A DNA stretch of 64,000 bases. It comes from Streptomyces sp. NBC_00223. Its GTDB lineage: Bacteria > Actinomycetota > Actinomycetes > Streptomycetales > Streptomycetaceae. How positions within the stretch are numbered: the first letter of the stretch is position 1; every line of letters begins with the position of its first letter. Below the pieces are notes generated by a model, which saw only the letters and a program-made list of their open reading frames with translations, ran no database searches and was not told the origin of the DNA. The translations under genes were made by a program, and so were the position numbers. The stretch lies in NCBI RefSeq assembly GCF_036199905.1, contig NZ_CP108109.1, positions 1,922,001-1,986,000 on the forward strand. The letters are read 5' to 3'. Below are positions 18,986 through 26,344 of this stretch, piece by piece.

Positions 18986-19750
18986 ATGGCAGGCAAGAAC
19001 AGGTTGTCCGGCTGGCTGCGACGCCGTACGGACAGTGCGTCCGGTTCTGCCCGCCCCGCCAGGGCCCCGCGCTCCACCCGGGCCGAGCGCGCCGCCGACC
19101 GGGCCGCCGCGCCCGATCCGCGCCGCGACGAGATGATCATGGCCGCCATCGCGGCCGGCCTCCCCGTGGCGCCCGCCGCCCACCCCGAGGGCTTCGGCTG
19201 TTCCTGTGAACGGATCGGCTGTCCACTGCCGGGGGTGCACCCGGTCTCGCTCGCCTGGCAGACCCAGGCCAACACCGACCCCGAGCGGGTCGCCCACTGG
19301 CTGCGCACCCACCCGCTGGCCAACTTCGTCACCGCCACCGGCATGGACCACGACGTGCTCGACGTCCCCGCCGAGGCCGGCCGGCTCGCGCTGGAACGGC
19401 TCACCGTCGACGCCGCCACCCTCGGCCCGGTCGCCGCCCGCGAGGACCGGCTGCTGTTCTTCACCGAGACCCGCGGCACCCCCGTGGACGAGGAGGAGTG
19501 GTGGCCCTGCGTACTGGACTGCCACCCCGAGACCGCCGACGAGCACCCCGGCATCCGCTGGCACTGCCGCGGCAGCTACATCCTGCTGCCGCCCGCCCGG
19601 CTGCCCTCGGGCCTCACGGTCGACTGGCTGCCCGGCCACGGCCCCGACCTGCCGCTGCCCGACCCGCTGCCGGTGCTGGACATCCTCTCGGACGCCTGCG
19701 CGCAGTTCGCCTACGAGCCGGAGCCCGAGCCGATCGCCTGGAGCCGCTGA
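18986..19750 (+). CDS. Bifunctional primase/polymerase-like protein
   Basis: 254-residue protein resembling the N-terminal Prim-Pol domain found in actinobacterial 'bifunctional DNA primase/polymerase' proteins: AAIAAGLPVAPAAHPEGFGCSCERIGCPLPGVHP, then WLRTHPLANFVTATGMDHDVLDVP, where family members have the metal-binding acidic motif. CSC and C residues at about 73-81 could bind a metal. No helicase or other domain follows, so it is a stand-alone short version. Catalytic activity is uncertain because the acidic motif here reads MDHDVLD. ATG 18986 with GGAAGGAG upstream. Confidence 0.8.
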   Translation: MAGKNRLSGWLRRRTDSASGSARPARAPRSTRAERAADRAAAPDPRRDEMIMAAIAAGLPVAPAAHPEGFGCSCERIGCPLPGVHPVSLAWQTQANTDPERVAHWLRTHPLANFVTATGMDHDVLDVPAEAGRLALERLTVDAATLGPVAAREDRLLFFTETRGTPVDEEEWWPCVLDCHPETADEHPGIRWHCRGSYILLPPARLPSGLTVDWLPGHGPDLPLPDPLPVLDILSDACAQFAYEPEPEPIAWSR

Positions 19751-19838
19751 GACCGTAGGGGGCTCCGGAGCCGCCGGGGTCGCGAGGACAACGAGGAGCG
19801 TCGAGGGGCGTCGACTCCCCCGGCGCCCGTACGGGCGG

Positions 19839-20816
19839 CTACTCGCCCTTCGCCGAGACCAGCCCCACCAGCCGGCTGACGAAGGCCACCTTCGCCGAGC
19901 CCCCGGCCGGAGGCACCGTCACCGTCTCCTGCCCCACCCGGGCCAGCGTCACCGAGGTCTTGGGGTCGCCGGCCATCAGCGCCTTGGTGTCGGCGTCGAT
20001 CGTCAGCCGGTAGCCCTCCCGGTAGGTGGACCTGGCCTGGTGGCGGGTGCTGAAGAACACCACCGCGCCACCGTCCTTCGTACGCAGCGCGACCGGCGTG
20101 AAGTCGTCGCCGTCGGCCGGCTGATCGGCGTACTGCGTCACGGAGTCGGCGGTCTTCATATGGTCCTTGCGGGAGTCGATCAGCTCCGTGGTCGCGGCGC
20201 CGGGGGCGAAGACCGAGCCCTTGCCGTCCCGCAGATACGCGATGTACTCGGCGCTCAACTGCCCCGGCTGCACGAGCAGTTCGGTTCCCGCGAGCGGTAC
20301 GGCCGCCGCGTGGCCGTCCTTGTCCACCGCGAAGTCGGGCAGTTGGCCGGGCTGGGCCATCGCCAGGAAGTCCGCCTTCCACGGCTGCCCCGCGGCGCCC
20401 CGGCGGAAGACCAGCAGCCAGCGCGAATCCCCGCGGTTGGTCGCCGTGTCCGCCACGAAGAACTTCGGCCAACCGCGCTGCTCGGGAATCAGGAACCGCG
20501 CGTCCGAGAGCACCAGCGGCTTGAACGACGGGTTCCCCTTGGGGTTGTTGGCGTGCCTCGCGCGCACCCCGGCCCGGTCGATCTCGCCCAGCGGCCCGGC
20601 CTCGATCGAGCCGATCAGCTGCTCGTCGTACGCCTTGGCGGCCGCGTTGTTGACGCTCGCGAAGTGCGCCAGCACCTGTGCGGCCTCGGCCGGCCGCAGC
20701 GAGGGTATCTTCGCGCGCTCGCCGTGCACGGTCACGCAGCCGGCCAGCGGCACGGTCAGCGCGAGAGCGGCGCCCCCGAGGCACCACCTGCGGCGGGTCA
20801 TGGCGCGGCGGATCAT
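19839..20816 (-). CDS. Secreted lipoprotein of unknown function
   Basis: A 325-residue predicted lipoprotein. The signal is TRRRWCLGGAALALTVPLAGC, with twin arginines and a lipobox LAGC (Cys about 27), so lipidation possibly after Tat export. The mature part has no motif I can name; its two-part organisation (about 45-170 and 175-320) recalls uncharacterised actinobacterial lipoproteins. AAGGAG stands about 10 bases before ATG 20816. It is convergent with the primase-like gene. Confidence 0.85.
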   Translation of the reverse strand: MIRRAMTRRRWCLGGAALALTVPLAGCVTVHGERAKIPSLRPAEAAQVLAHFASVNNAAAKAYDEQLIGSIEAGPLGEIDRAGVRARHANNPKGNPSFKPLVLSDARFLIPEQRGWPKFFVADTATNRGDSRWLLVFRRGAAGQPWKADFLAMAQPGQLPDFAVDKDGHAAAVPLAGTELLVQPGQLSAEYIAYLRDGKGSVFAPGAATTELIDSRKDHMKTADSVTQYADQPADGDDFTPVALRTKDGGAVVFFSTRHQARSTYREGYRLTIDADTKALMAGDPKTSVTLARVGQETVTVPPAGGSAKVAFVSRLVGLVSAKGE

Positions 20817-20911
20817 GGCGCGTCGGCTCCTTCGTACCCGGCCCGGCGGGCCTTCGTACCCGGTGGAAACGCCGCAACCCTACCGGGCGGGAGCCGTCCG
20901 CCGGGCGCCGA

Positions 20912-21769
20912 TCACGGGAGCGTGAGGACCTCGGCGCCGTTCGGGGTGACCACCAGCGTGTGCTCGAACTGGGCAGTCCGCTTGCGGTCCTTGGTCACGA
21001 CCGTCCAGCCGTCGTCCCACACGTCGTACTCGTGCGTGCCCAGCGTCAGCATCGGCTCGATGGTGAAGGTCATCCCGGGCCGCATCACCGTGGTCGCCCG
21101 CGGGTCGTCGTAGTGCGGGATCACCAGCCCCGAGTGGAAAGAGGTGTTGATGCCGTGCCCGGTGAAGTCCCGTACCACGCCGTATCCGAAGCGCTTGGCG
21201 TACGACTCGATGACCCGGCCGATCACATTGATCTGCCGCCCGGGACGTACCGCCTTGATCGCCCGCTCCAGCGACTCCCGGGTGCGCTCGACCAGCAGCC
21301 GCGACTCCTCGGCGACCTCGCCGACGAAGTAGGTGGCGTTGCAGTCGCCGTGCACACCGTGGATGTACGCGGTCACGTCGAGGTTCACGATGTCGCCGTC
21401 GCGCAGCACGGTCGAGTCGGGAATGCCGTGGCAGATCACCTCGTTGACCGAGGTGCACAGCGACTTGGGGAAGCCGCGGTAGCCCAGGTCGGAGGGGTAG
21501 GCCCGGTGGTCGACCATGTACTCGTGGGCGATCCGGTCCAGTTCGTCGGTGGTCACCCCGGGCGCGACGGCCGCGGCCGCGGCCTCCATCGCCCGGGCCG
21601 CGATGCGCGAGGCGATCCGCATCTTCTCCACGGTCTCCTCGTCCTGCACCTCCGGCCCGGTGTACGGGGTCGGGCCCGGCTTGCCCACGTACTCGGGGCG
21701 CGGGATGGACGGCGGCACATGGCGGGTGGGAGAGAGCGTGCCGGGGACGAGGAGCGACTGACCAGACAT
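20912..21769 (-). CDS. map: Type I methionine aminopeptidase
   Basis: Removes the initiator methionine from nascent proteins. All five metal ligands are in family context: Asp in NLDVT, Asp in GDCNAT, His in GHGINTSFH, Glu in TIEPML and Glu in QFEHT. The N-terminal extension with [11 protein letters not shown] is the SH3-ligand-like segment of actinobacterial MAPs. Start ATG 21769 (MSGQSLL) is the family start; longer frames run into the divergent small gene. 285 residues. Confidence 0.97.
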   Translation of the reverse strand: MSGQSLLVPGTLSPTRHVPPSIPRPEYVGKPGPTPYTGPEVQDEETVEKMRIASRIAARAMEAAAAAVAPGVTTDELDRIAHEYMVDHRAYPSDLGYRGFPKSLCTSVNEVICHGIPDSTVLRDGDIVNLDVTAYIHGVHGDCNATYFVGEVAEESRLLVERTRESLERAIKAVRPGRQINVIGRVIESYAKRFGYGVVRDFTGHGINTSFHSGLVIPHYDDPRATTVMRPGMTFTIEPMLTLGTHEYDVWDDGWTVVTKDRKRTAQFEHTLVVTPNGAEVLTLP

Positions 21770-21830
21770 GCCGACGAGTGTATCGGCGCGGGATCGGGCA
21801 GGCTGGGGGTACATCGAGAGGAGGCACGGC

Positions 21831-22025
21831 ATGCCGTTCTTCAAGGCGAGCAAGCCCGCGGGCAAGCCGGGTGAGTGGTACTACTGCCTCAAGCACAAGA
21901 AGGTCGAGGAGGGCCCCGACTGTCCCGGCAAGAACCGCTTCGGGCCCTACGCCACCCGCGCCGAGGCGGAGCACGCGATGGACCGCGTGGCCAGCCGTAA
22001 CGACGAGTGGGACGCCCAGGACTGA
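21831..22025 (+). CDS. Small conserved hypothetical protein
   Basis: 64 residues beginning [19 protein letters not shown], with a Cys-x-Lys-His-Lys-Lys basic stretch, then [20 protein letters not shown]. The last part resembles the short repeat of SPOR-like proteins, but the family is not certain. GAGAGGAGG gives a strong ribosome binding site about 7 bases before ATG 21831. Its last 57 bp recur, slightly diverged, at 29224-29281. This gene therefore marks the left edge of the inserted island. Confidence 0.85.
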   Translation: MPFFKASKPAGKPGEWYYCLKHKKVEEGPDCPGKNRFGPYATRAEAEHAMDRVASRNDEWDAQD

Positions 22026-22184
22026 CACCCGCCGCGCCCCCGCCGCTCAGGAGGCGTCCGGCTGCGCGGCCGGCGCCCCGGGGGCCGGGTGCGCGGCGAC
22101 GGGGGCCGCGTCGTAAGCGAGCAGCTTGGGGAGGGCCGCGGCGAGCAGGGCCACCGACGCCACGCACGCGAGGCCGCCGGACCA
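21969..22184. repeat. Direct repeat R1 (small gene 3' end plus MFS 3' end)
   Basis: 216 bp containing the 3' end of the small gene and, after it, 135 bp that duplicate the 3' end of the MFS transporter gene located 7.2 kb away. By eye it matches 29224-29440 with scattered differences (roughly nine in ten positions the same). The MFS-derived part here has no upstream gene. It forms the left junction of the island; island-specific sequence starts at 22185. Confidence 0.85.
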
Positions 22185-22214
22185 GACCTGTGGCAGACGC
22201 GGCGGGCGTTCGCG

Positions 22215-22401
22215 CTCTCGGTGCCCCAGCTCCCGTTCGTCGTGAGCTTCGAGATATCGATCCGGCCCCGCGCCGAGGCCACCATCCGCAGCAGCGCCCG
22301 CCACGCGGTGAACGGCTCACCGCCGGTGATCGCGATCGACGGGAGCCCGATCGACTCGAACTGATCGAGCAGGAAGCCGATCCGGCCGTCGGTCAGCGTC
22401 C
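22215..22401 (-). pseudogene. Fragment of radical SAM gene
   Basis: 187 bp that by eye are identical to 27110-27296, an internal part of the island's radical SAM gene (codons for TLTDGRIGFLLDQFES through LTTNGSWGTE). Both ends are abrupt, so this is a duplicated fragment without start or stop, not a functional gene. It directly precedes the RiPP-like peptide gene. Confidence 0.9.
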
Positions 22402-22455
22402 AATCGAGCGAGGCACATCCGCCACGACAGCCCACCGCGCAGCGCCCGAACTGCT

Positions 22456-22617
22456 GTGCAGATCAGGCGACTTCGGCACGCGTTCACCACGCACGACGCC
22501 CCGGCCCCGGTGATCGTTGAAGCGATGTGGGACAACCGGCCCACATGGGACAACCGGGCGAAGAACCCGGCCCCCTTCGACAACCGCCCGACCTGGGACA
22601 ACTGGAACAAGAAGTAG
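22456..22617 (+). CDS. Putative cyclophane RiPP precursor peptide
   Basis: Short gene of 53 codons. The C-terminal 29 residues run from about 22528 to 22614 and contain WDN, WDN, FDN and WDN, with RPT between two pairs, and end WNKK before TAG. Regular aromatic-x-Asn triplets are the substrate pattern of radical SAM three-residue cyclophane (triceptide-type) maturases, where the aromatic side chain is joined to the third residue's beta carbon. The repeated core contrasts with the less regular leader (contains THDAPAP). The start is uncertain: GTG 22456, GTG 22510 or ATG 22525 are possible, none with a good ribosome binding site, and the true 5' end may have been cut by the junction at 22401. 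No complete SPASM maturase is next to it. A pentapeptide-repeat gene follows 69 bp downstream. Confidence 0.65.
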   Translation: MQIRRLRHAFTTHDAPAPVIVEAMWDNRPTWDNRAKNPAPFDNRPTWDNWNKK

Positions 22618-22685
22618 CCGCTGGTGCTGCCGGGCTTCGGGGCCGGCAGCACCAGCGACCGAGTCACCGTGCTGAAAGGCTGTTG

Positions 22686-23372
22686 ATGGACACCCGCACG
22701 ATCCGCCGCACGAGCGTCACCCTCCCCGCCCTGACCGAGCCCAGCCTCTACCTTTCCCACGTCACCTCGTTGGAGGGAGGCCGAGGACGGCTGGCGGAGT
22801 TCCACTACGCCGACGCCGATCTGCGCGACCTCGACCTCGCCGAAACCCACCTGCTCGACGGGCGGATCACCGGCCTGAAGGCCCAGCGCACGCGACTGGA
22901 GAAGCTACGTGTCGACTCCGTGGAGTTCACCGGCTGCGACCTGGCCTCCCTGCGGTGGACCGACAGCAGGATCTCCCGGGCCGTCTTCCGTGACTGCAAG
23001 TTCATGGGCGCCACGCTTGAGGACGTCACGCTCGACAACGTGCTCTTCGAGAACTGCAAGATCGACTACAGCACCTTCACTCGGCTCCGGGCCGCCGGCC
23101 CTGTGATCTTCTCGAAGTGCACGCTGCGCGAGACCACCTTCACCGCCGCCGACCTGGGCGCCGCCCTGATCAACCAGTGTGACCTGCGGCTGACCGAGTT
23201 CGACGGCGGAAAGTACCGCGGTCTCGACCTTCGGGACAACGACCTCTCCCAGCTCCGCGGCCTGGCCTCCCTCAAGCAGATCGTCATCGACCAGGCCCAG
23301 AAGCTCCAGCTGGCCGAAGCTCTCACGGCGGAGCTGGACGTCACCTTCGGCGAAGACCTCGACGACAAGTAG
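22686..23372 (+). CDS. Pentapeptide-repeat protein
   Basis: 228-residue protein made largely of pentapeptide-like coils (A/C-D/N-L-x-x type: YADADLRDLDLAET, FTGCDLASLRW, FRDCKFMGATLEDVTLDN, FTAADLGAALINQCDL, YRGLDLRDNDL), predicted to form a right-handed quadrilateral beta-helix. Family members include DNA mimics that protect DNA gyrase (Qnr, McbG, AlbG), but many others have unknown roles. ATG 22686 is the likely start; the frame is open upstream without matching sequence. It lies just behind the putative RiPP precursor, so a self-protection role is possible but unproven. Confidence 0.85.
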   Translation: MDTRTIRRTSVTLPALTEPSLYLSHVTSLEGGRGRLAEFHYADADLRDLDLAETHLLDGRITGLKAQRTRLEKLRVDSVEFTGCDLASLRWTDSRISRAVFRDCKFMGATLEDVTLDNVLFENCKIDYSTFTRLRAAGPVIFSKCTLRETTFTAADLGAALINQCDLRLTEFDGGKYRGLDLRDNDLSQLRGLASLKQIVIDQAQKLQLAEALTAELDVTFGEDLDDK

Positions 23373-23420
23373 CCCCGCACCCCACCTCGGGAGGCACGGC
23401 CATGGGCCCACCGCTCTTGG

Positions 23421-23555
23421 ACCGCCAGACAGGCCGTCGAGCTGATGGGCGGGGTAGTTCCGCGCGCGTCGAGCACACTGGCCGGCCTGCACTCGGAGCT
23501 GGGCCGTCATCGGCGCCTGCCGCTGGTGGCCGACTTTCTGGAGGAGACGGGCTGA
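23421..23555 (+). pseudogene. 3' relic of the HTH-TPR regulator gene
   Basis: 135 bp matching 29088-29225, the last 45 codons of the intact regulator gene in this island, with point differences and a compensated 1+2 base deletion near 23455. It ends at the same TGA. There is no upstream part, so it is a non-functional remnant marking the end of unit 1 of the island. Confidence 0.85.
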
Positions 23556-23562
23556 GCCGGGC

Positions 23563-23688
23563 GAGCACGCGATGGACTGTGTGGCCACGGTCAGGAGGCG
23601 TCCGGCTGCGCGGCCGGGGTCGCGGGGGCCGGGGGCGCCCTGCGAGACCGCCGCACCTGACCTGTGACAGACGCGGCGGGCGTTCGCG
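23563..23688. repeat. Internal junction repeat R2
   Basis: A shortened copy of the junction seen at R1 and R3: a small-gene 3' piece (about 23563-23592), an MFS 3' piece (about 23592-23640), then at 23659-23688 a 30-bp element end that differs by one base from 22185-22214. It separates the two units of the island. Confidence 0.75.
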
Positions 23689-23705
23689 GAAGCGGGAGTC
23701 CGGGA

Positions 23706-24845
23706 TCACGCGGCCAGATCAGGCCGGGCACGCAAGTACAGGCTGCTGGTGGTGGACAGCGGGTCGTACAGCGCCCGCATGTACTCGAAGGTGTCACCGA
23801 GGGCGATCCTGGCCACGGCCGGAAGGGCCTGCGCGGCGGTGATCCGCCGGATGGCCTGCGCCTGCAAATCGCCGATCAGCGTCCGGCAATGGTCGGCGGC
23901 GTTCGTGGACTCGATCAGTTCCACGACCGTCCGCAGGTCCACCCGCTCACCCGCCAGATACGCCGCCAGCGTCCCGCGGCCGGCCGGGGCGAGGCGGTCG
24001 AGCGCGGCCCGCACCAGCACTGTGCGGCGCCGCCTCGCCAGGTCCGAGGTGTTCGCCAGCGTCAGCACGTCGCCCGCGTCCGCGCCTTCGCTCATCACCC
24101 GCACCAGCTCGGTGTACCCGTGGAGGTCGTTCTGCACCTGGAACGCCCCGCACAGCGGAGTGCCGGCCTCGCGCACCGCGGCGAGCCCTGCGTCCTCCAG
24201 GCCGCACAGCACCCCGGCCAGCTCCACCGACAGCAGCGCGTACGGCACGAACTGGCGGGCGTGGACGGCCAGGATGCCCTGCTCGGTCACCTCCAGCGGA
24301 TCACGCAGCACATCCAGGTGAAGCTGCTCGACCTGCCCGGCGGCGACCAGCGCCGTACGGTCCTGGAACACCTCGGCCACCCGCACCCGCACCGCGTCGG
24401 GCAGGCCCGACCGCAGGATCGGCAGTGGCGCCAGAGCCGCCAGGACGTCACCGGCGAACAGAGCCGCGCTCACGCCTTCCACAGGCCCGAACGGGTCGGC
24501 AAGGGCGTGGTGCGCGGTGGGCCGGCCTCCGCGGATCGTGTCGCCGTCCACGATGTCGTCGTGCAACAGCACGGCCCCGTGCCGGATCTCCAGCGCCGCC
24601 GCGACCCGCACCAGGTCGCCCAGGTCGTAGTCCCCGGACCGGTCGAGGGCGAGCGCGGCGTAGAGGAACGCCATGCCCAGCAGGCGGCGACTCGGCCGGG
24701 TCACGTACACCCCGGCCGCCTCGCGGACCCGCGGGATGCTGATCCGGGCAGTCGCCTCCGCGAGATCACGATCCACGAAATCGGCGAGGCACGTCTCCAC
24801 GAGCTGCTGTAAGTCGACGAGGGTGTCGTCATCGAGCCGGGGCAT
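23706..24845 (-). CDS. Divergent polyprenyl synthetase (isoprenyl diphosphate synthase family)
   Basis: 379 residues of the trans-isoprenyl diphosphate synthase fold. The first Asp-rich motif is intact (HDDIVDGD, followed by RGGRPTAHHAL). The second, normally DDxxD/DDxxG, is degenerate: FQVQNDLHG, and the GK-containing loop after it is replaced by DLARRRRT. Chain elongation as in normal GGPP synthases is therefore uncertain; another prenyl reaction is possible. ATG 24845 follows GGAGA at 6 bases; ATG 24857 is an alternative. It is the last gene of the radical SAM operon, 15 bp after the reductase stop. It ends close to junction R2. Confidence 0.85.
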   Translation of the reverse strand: MPRLDDDTLVDLQQLVETCLADFVDRDLAEATARISIPRVREAAGVYVTRPSRRLLGMAFLYAALALDRSGDYDLGDLVRVAAALEIRHGAVLLHDDIVDGDTIRGGRPTAHHALADPFGPVEGVSAALFAGDVLAALAPLPILRSGLPDAVRVRVAEVFQDRTALVAAGQVEQLHLDVLRDPLEVTEQGILAVHARQFVPYALLSVELAGVLCGLEDAGLAAVREAGTPLCGAFQVQNDLHGYTELVRVMSEGADAGDVLTLANTSDLARRRRTVLVRAALDRLAPAGRGTLAAYLAGERVDLRTVVELIESTNAADHCRTLIGDLQAQAIRRITAAQALPAVARIALGDTFEYMRALYDPLSTTSSLYLRARPDLAA

Positions 24846-24860
24846 GGCGCTCTCCATCCA

Positions 24861-26075
24861 TCAGGTCAGGGTGGGCCAAGGCACGTCGGTCTCCACCGGC
24901 GCGCTGTAGTCGACGCCGGGCACGTCGAAGCCGTACAACCGTCGTACTTCTGCGGTGAACCACGGCAGGTCGGCGAGGTCGCCGATGCTGTCGGTGGTGG
25001 CAGCCGCCCACCGCTCGGCGACCTCGGCCTGGACGTCGTCGTCCAGCTCCCACAGGTCCAGCCGGACACGGCCGGCGTCGTCCACGGTGAGCGGCTGGGA
25101 TCCGGTGAGCTGGTCCCACAGGCTGACGAGCTGGCCGACCGGTGGCACCATGCCGCCGCCGAGATGGCCGCGCAGCAGCCCCACGTACAGGGCGATGCCG
25201 GGGATCGCCGTCGAGGACTGGGTGACGGCCGCACCGTTGACCGACGTCACGGCCCGCCCGTGAACCAGGTCGCCGAGCCGGTCGTTCAGCCTGCGCGCGG
25301 TGCTCTCCAGGTGAGCCTTCGCCGCGCCGATCGTACCCTCGCGGTAGATCGCCGCCGTCAGCGGCGATCCGATGTAGGACAGCGCCGCCGTGGCGAACCC
25401 GTCGGCGAGCAGTCCGCTGCCGCCGAGGTGGTCCACCCACGCTTCCCAGTCGGCGCCGCCCATCACCGCGACGGTCTGCTCGATGTCGTCGCCCTCCGCC
25501 GGCTGCGTCTCGACGTCCTTGACCTCCGGAGCGCCGTCCGCGTCGAACACGAGGGTCTTCGTCCGGTACGCGTCGCCGATGGGCTTCAGGACCGACGAGT
25601 ACGTGATGTCGGTGTCGGGGTCCGTGCGGCGCGGCGCGGCCACCGAGTAGACGAGGTAGTCGAGCTTGCCGCCGAACCGTTCCCGGAGGACATCGGCGAC
25701 CTGCCGCTTCATCTCGTGGGAGAAGGCATCGCCGTTGAGGAACACCATGTCCCGGCCGGCCTTGGCCGCCAGCTCCGCGGTGGCCGCGGTGCGGTACCAG
25801 CCCGCAGTCGCGGTCCGCCGCGCGGTGGGGCCCTTCTCGAGGCATACGCCGATGCCACGGATGCCGTGCCGGGCCAGACCAGCGACGGTGGCCGCCAGGC
25901 CGTACCCGGCCGACGAGCCGATGACCAACGCCACCGGCCGGCGACCGGGGGCCGGGGAGAGCCGCGACGGCGGCACGGCCGCCCACATGTCCTCGACCAG
26001 GCGGCGGCAGCCGTCCGGGTGCGAGTCGAGGAAGAGAAACCCGCGGCTGCGGGGGGTGATCGCGCGTACGGTCAT
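24861..26075 (-). CDS. FabV-type trans-2-enoyl-CoA/ACP reductase
   Basis: 404 residues, the usual FabV length. NADH-binding region VIGSSAGYGLAATVAGLARHGIRGIGVCLEK (about 50-80), HEMK loop, and the catalytic Y-x8-K motif YREGTIGAAK near residue 235. Family blocks VYSVAAPRRTDP, KPIGDAYRTKT and GMVPP are present. FabV reduces the 2,3-double bond of enoyl thioesters. The start overlaps the ACP stop (ATGA), so a dedicated role on the ACP-bound intermediate is likely. Actinomycetes usually use InhA/FabI-type reductases for bulk fatty acid synthesis, so this looks like a pathway-specific enzyme. Confidence 0.93.
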   Translation of the reverse strand: MTVRAITPRSRGFLFLDSHPDGCRRLVEDMWAAVPPSRLSPAPGRRPVALVIGSSAGYGLAATVAGLARHGIRGIGVCLEKGPTARRTATAGWYRTAATAELAAKAGRDMVFLNGDAFSHEMKRQVADVLRERFGGKLDYLVYSVAAPRRTDPDTDITYSSVLKPIGDAYRTKTLVFDADGAPEVKDVETQPAEGDDIEQTVAVMGGADWEAWVDHLGGSGLLADGFATAALSYIGSPLTAAIYREGTIGAAKAHLESTARRLNDRLGDLVHGRAVTSVNGAAVTQSSTAIPGIALYVGLLRGHLGGGMVPPVGQLVSLWDQLTGSQPLTVDDAGRVRLDLWELDDDVQAEVAERWAAATTDSIGDLADLPWFTAEVRRLYGFDVPGVDYSAPVETDVPWPTLT

Positions 26076-26344
26076 GACCGGGTCCTTGTCGACAGGGAGC
26101 CGGCGGTCACCAGATCGGCTACCGCCTGGTGCAAGTCTGCGACGGTACGGATACGCGCAGTGACTTCGTCCGGCACAACGATCCCGAGCCGGCCTTGGAG
26201 GATGTTCACGATCTCCAGCAGCGCGAGGCTGTCCACACAGGCGTCCTCCAGCGGAGTCGCCTTTCGCAGGAAGGCCCGTACCGGCTCCCCGGTCACCTCG
26301 ACCAGCGCCCGCAGAACCTCCCGCTCCGCGTCCGGTTCGCTCAC
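26072..26344 (-). CDS. Acyl carrier protein
   Basis: 90 residues with the phosphopantetheine attachment serine in CVDSLALLEIV (about residue 38), the DSL motif of carrier proteins, and the helix III region GIVVPDEVTARIRTVADL. It overlaps the radical SAM gene upstream and the FabV gene downstream by 4 bases each, so it is a committed partner in this operon. It should carry an acyl chain for the FabV step. No ketosynthase is seen nearby. Confidence 0.93.
   Translation of the reverse strand: MSEPDAEREVLRALVEVTGEPVRAFLRKATPLEDACVDSLALLEIVNILQGRLGIVVPDEVTARIRTVADLHQAVADLVTAGSLSTRTRS

Noticed and set aside
22007..22513. 168-codon plus-strand frame across the left island junction
   Set aside because: It runs through duplicated fragments of three different genes in non-native frames and has no ribosome binding site or domain.
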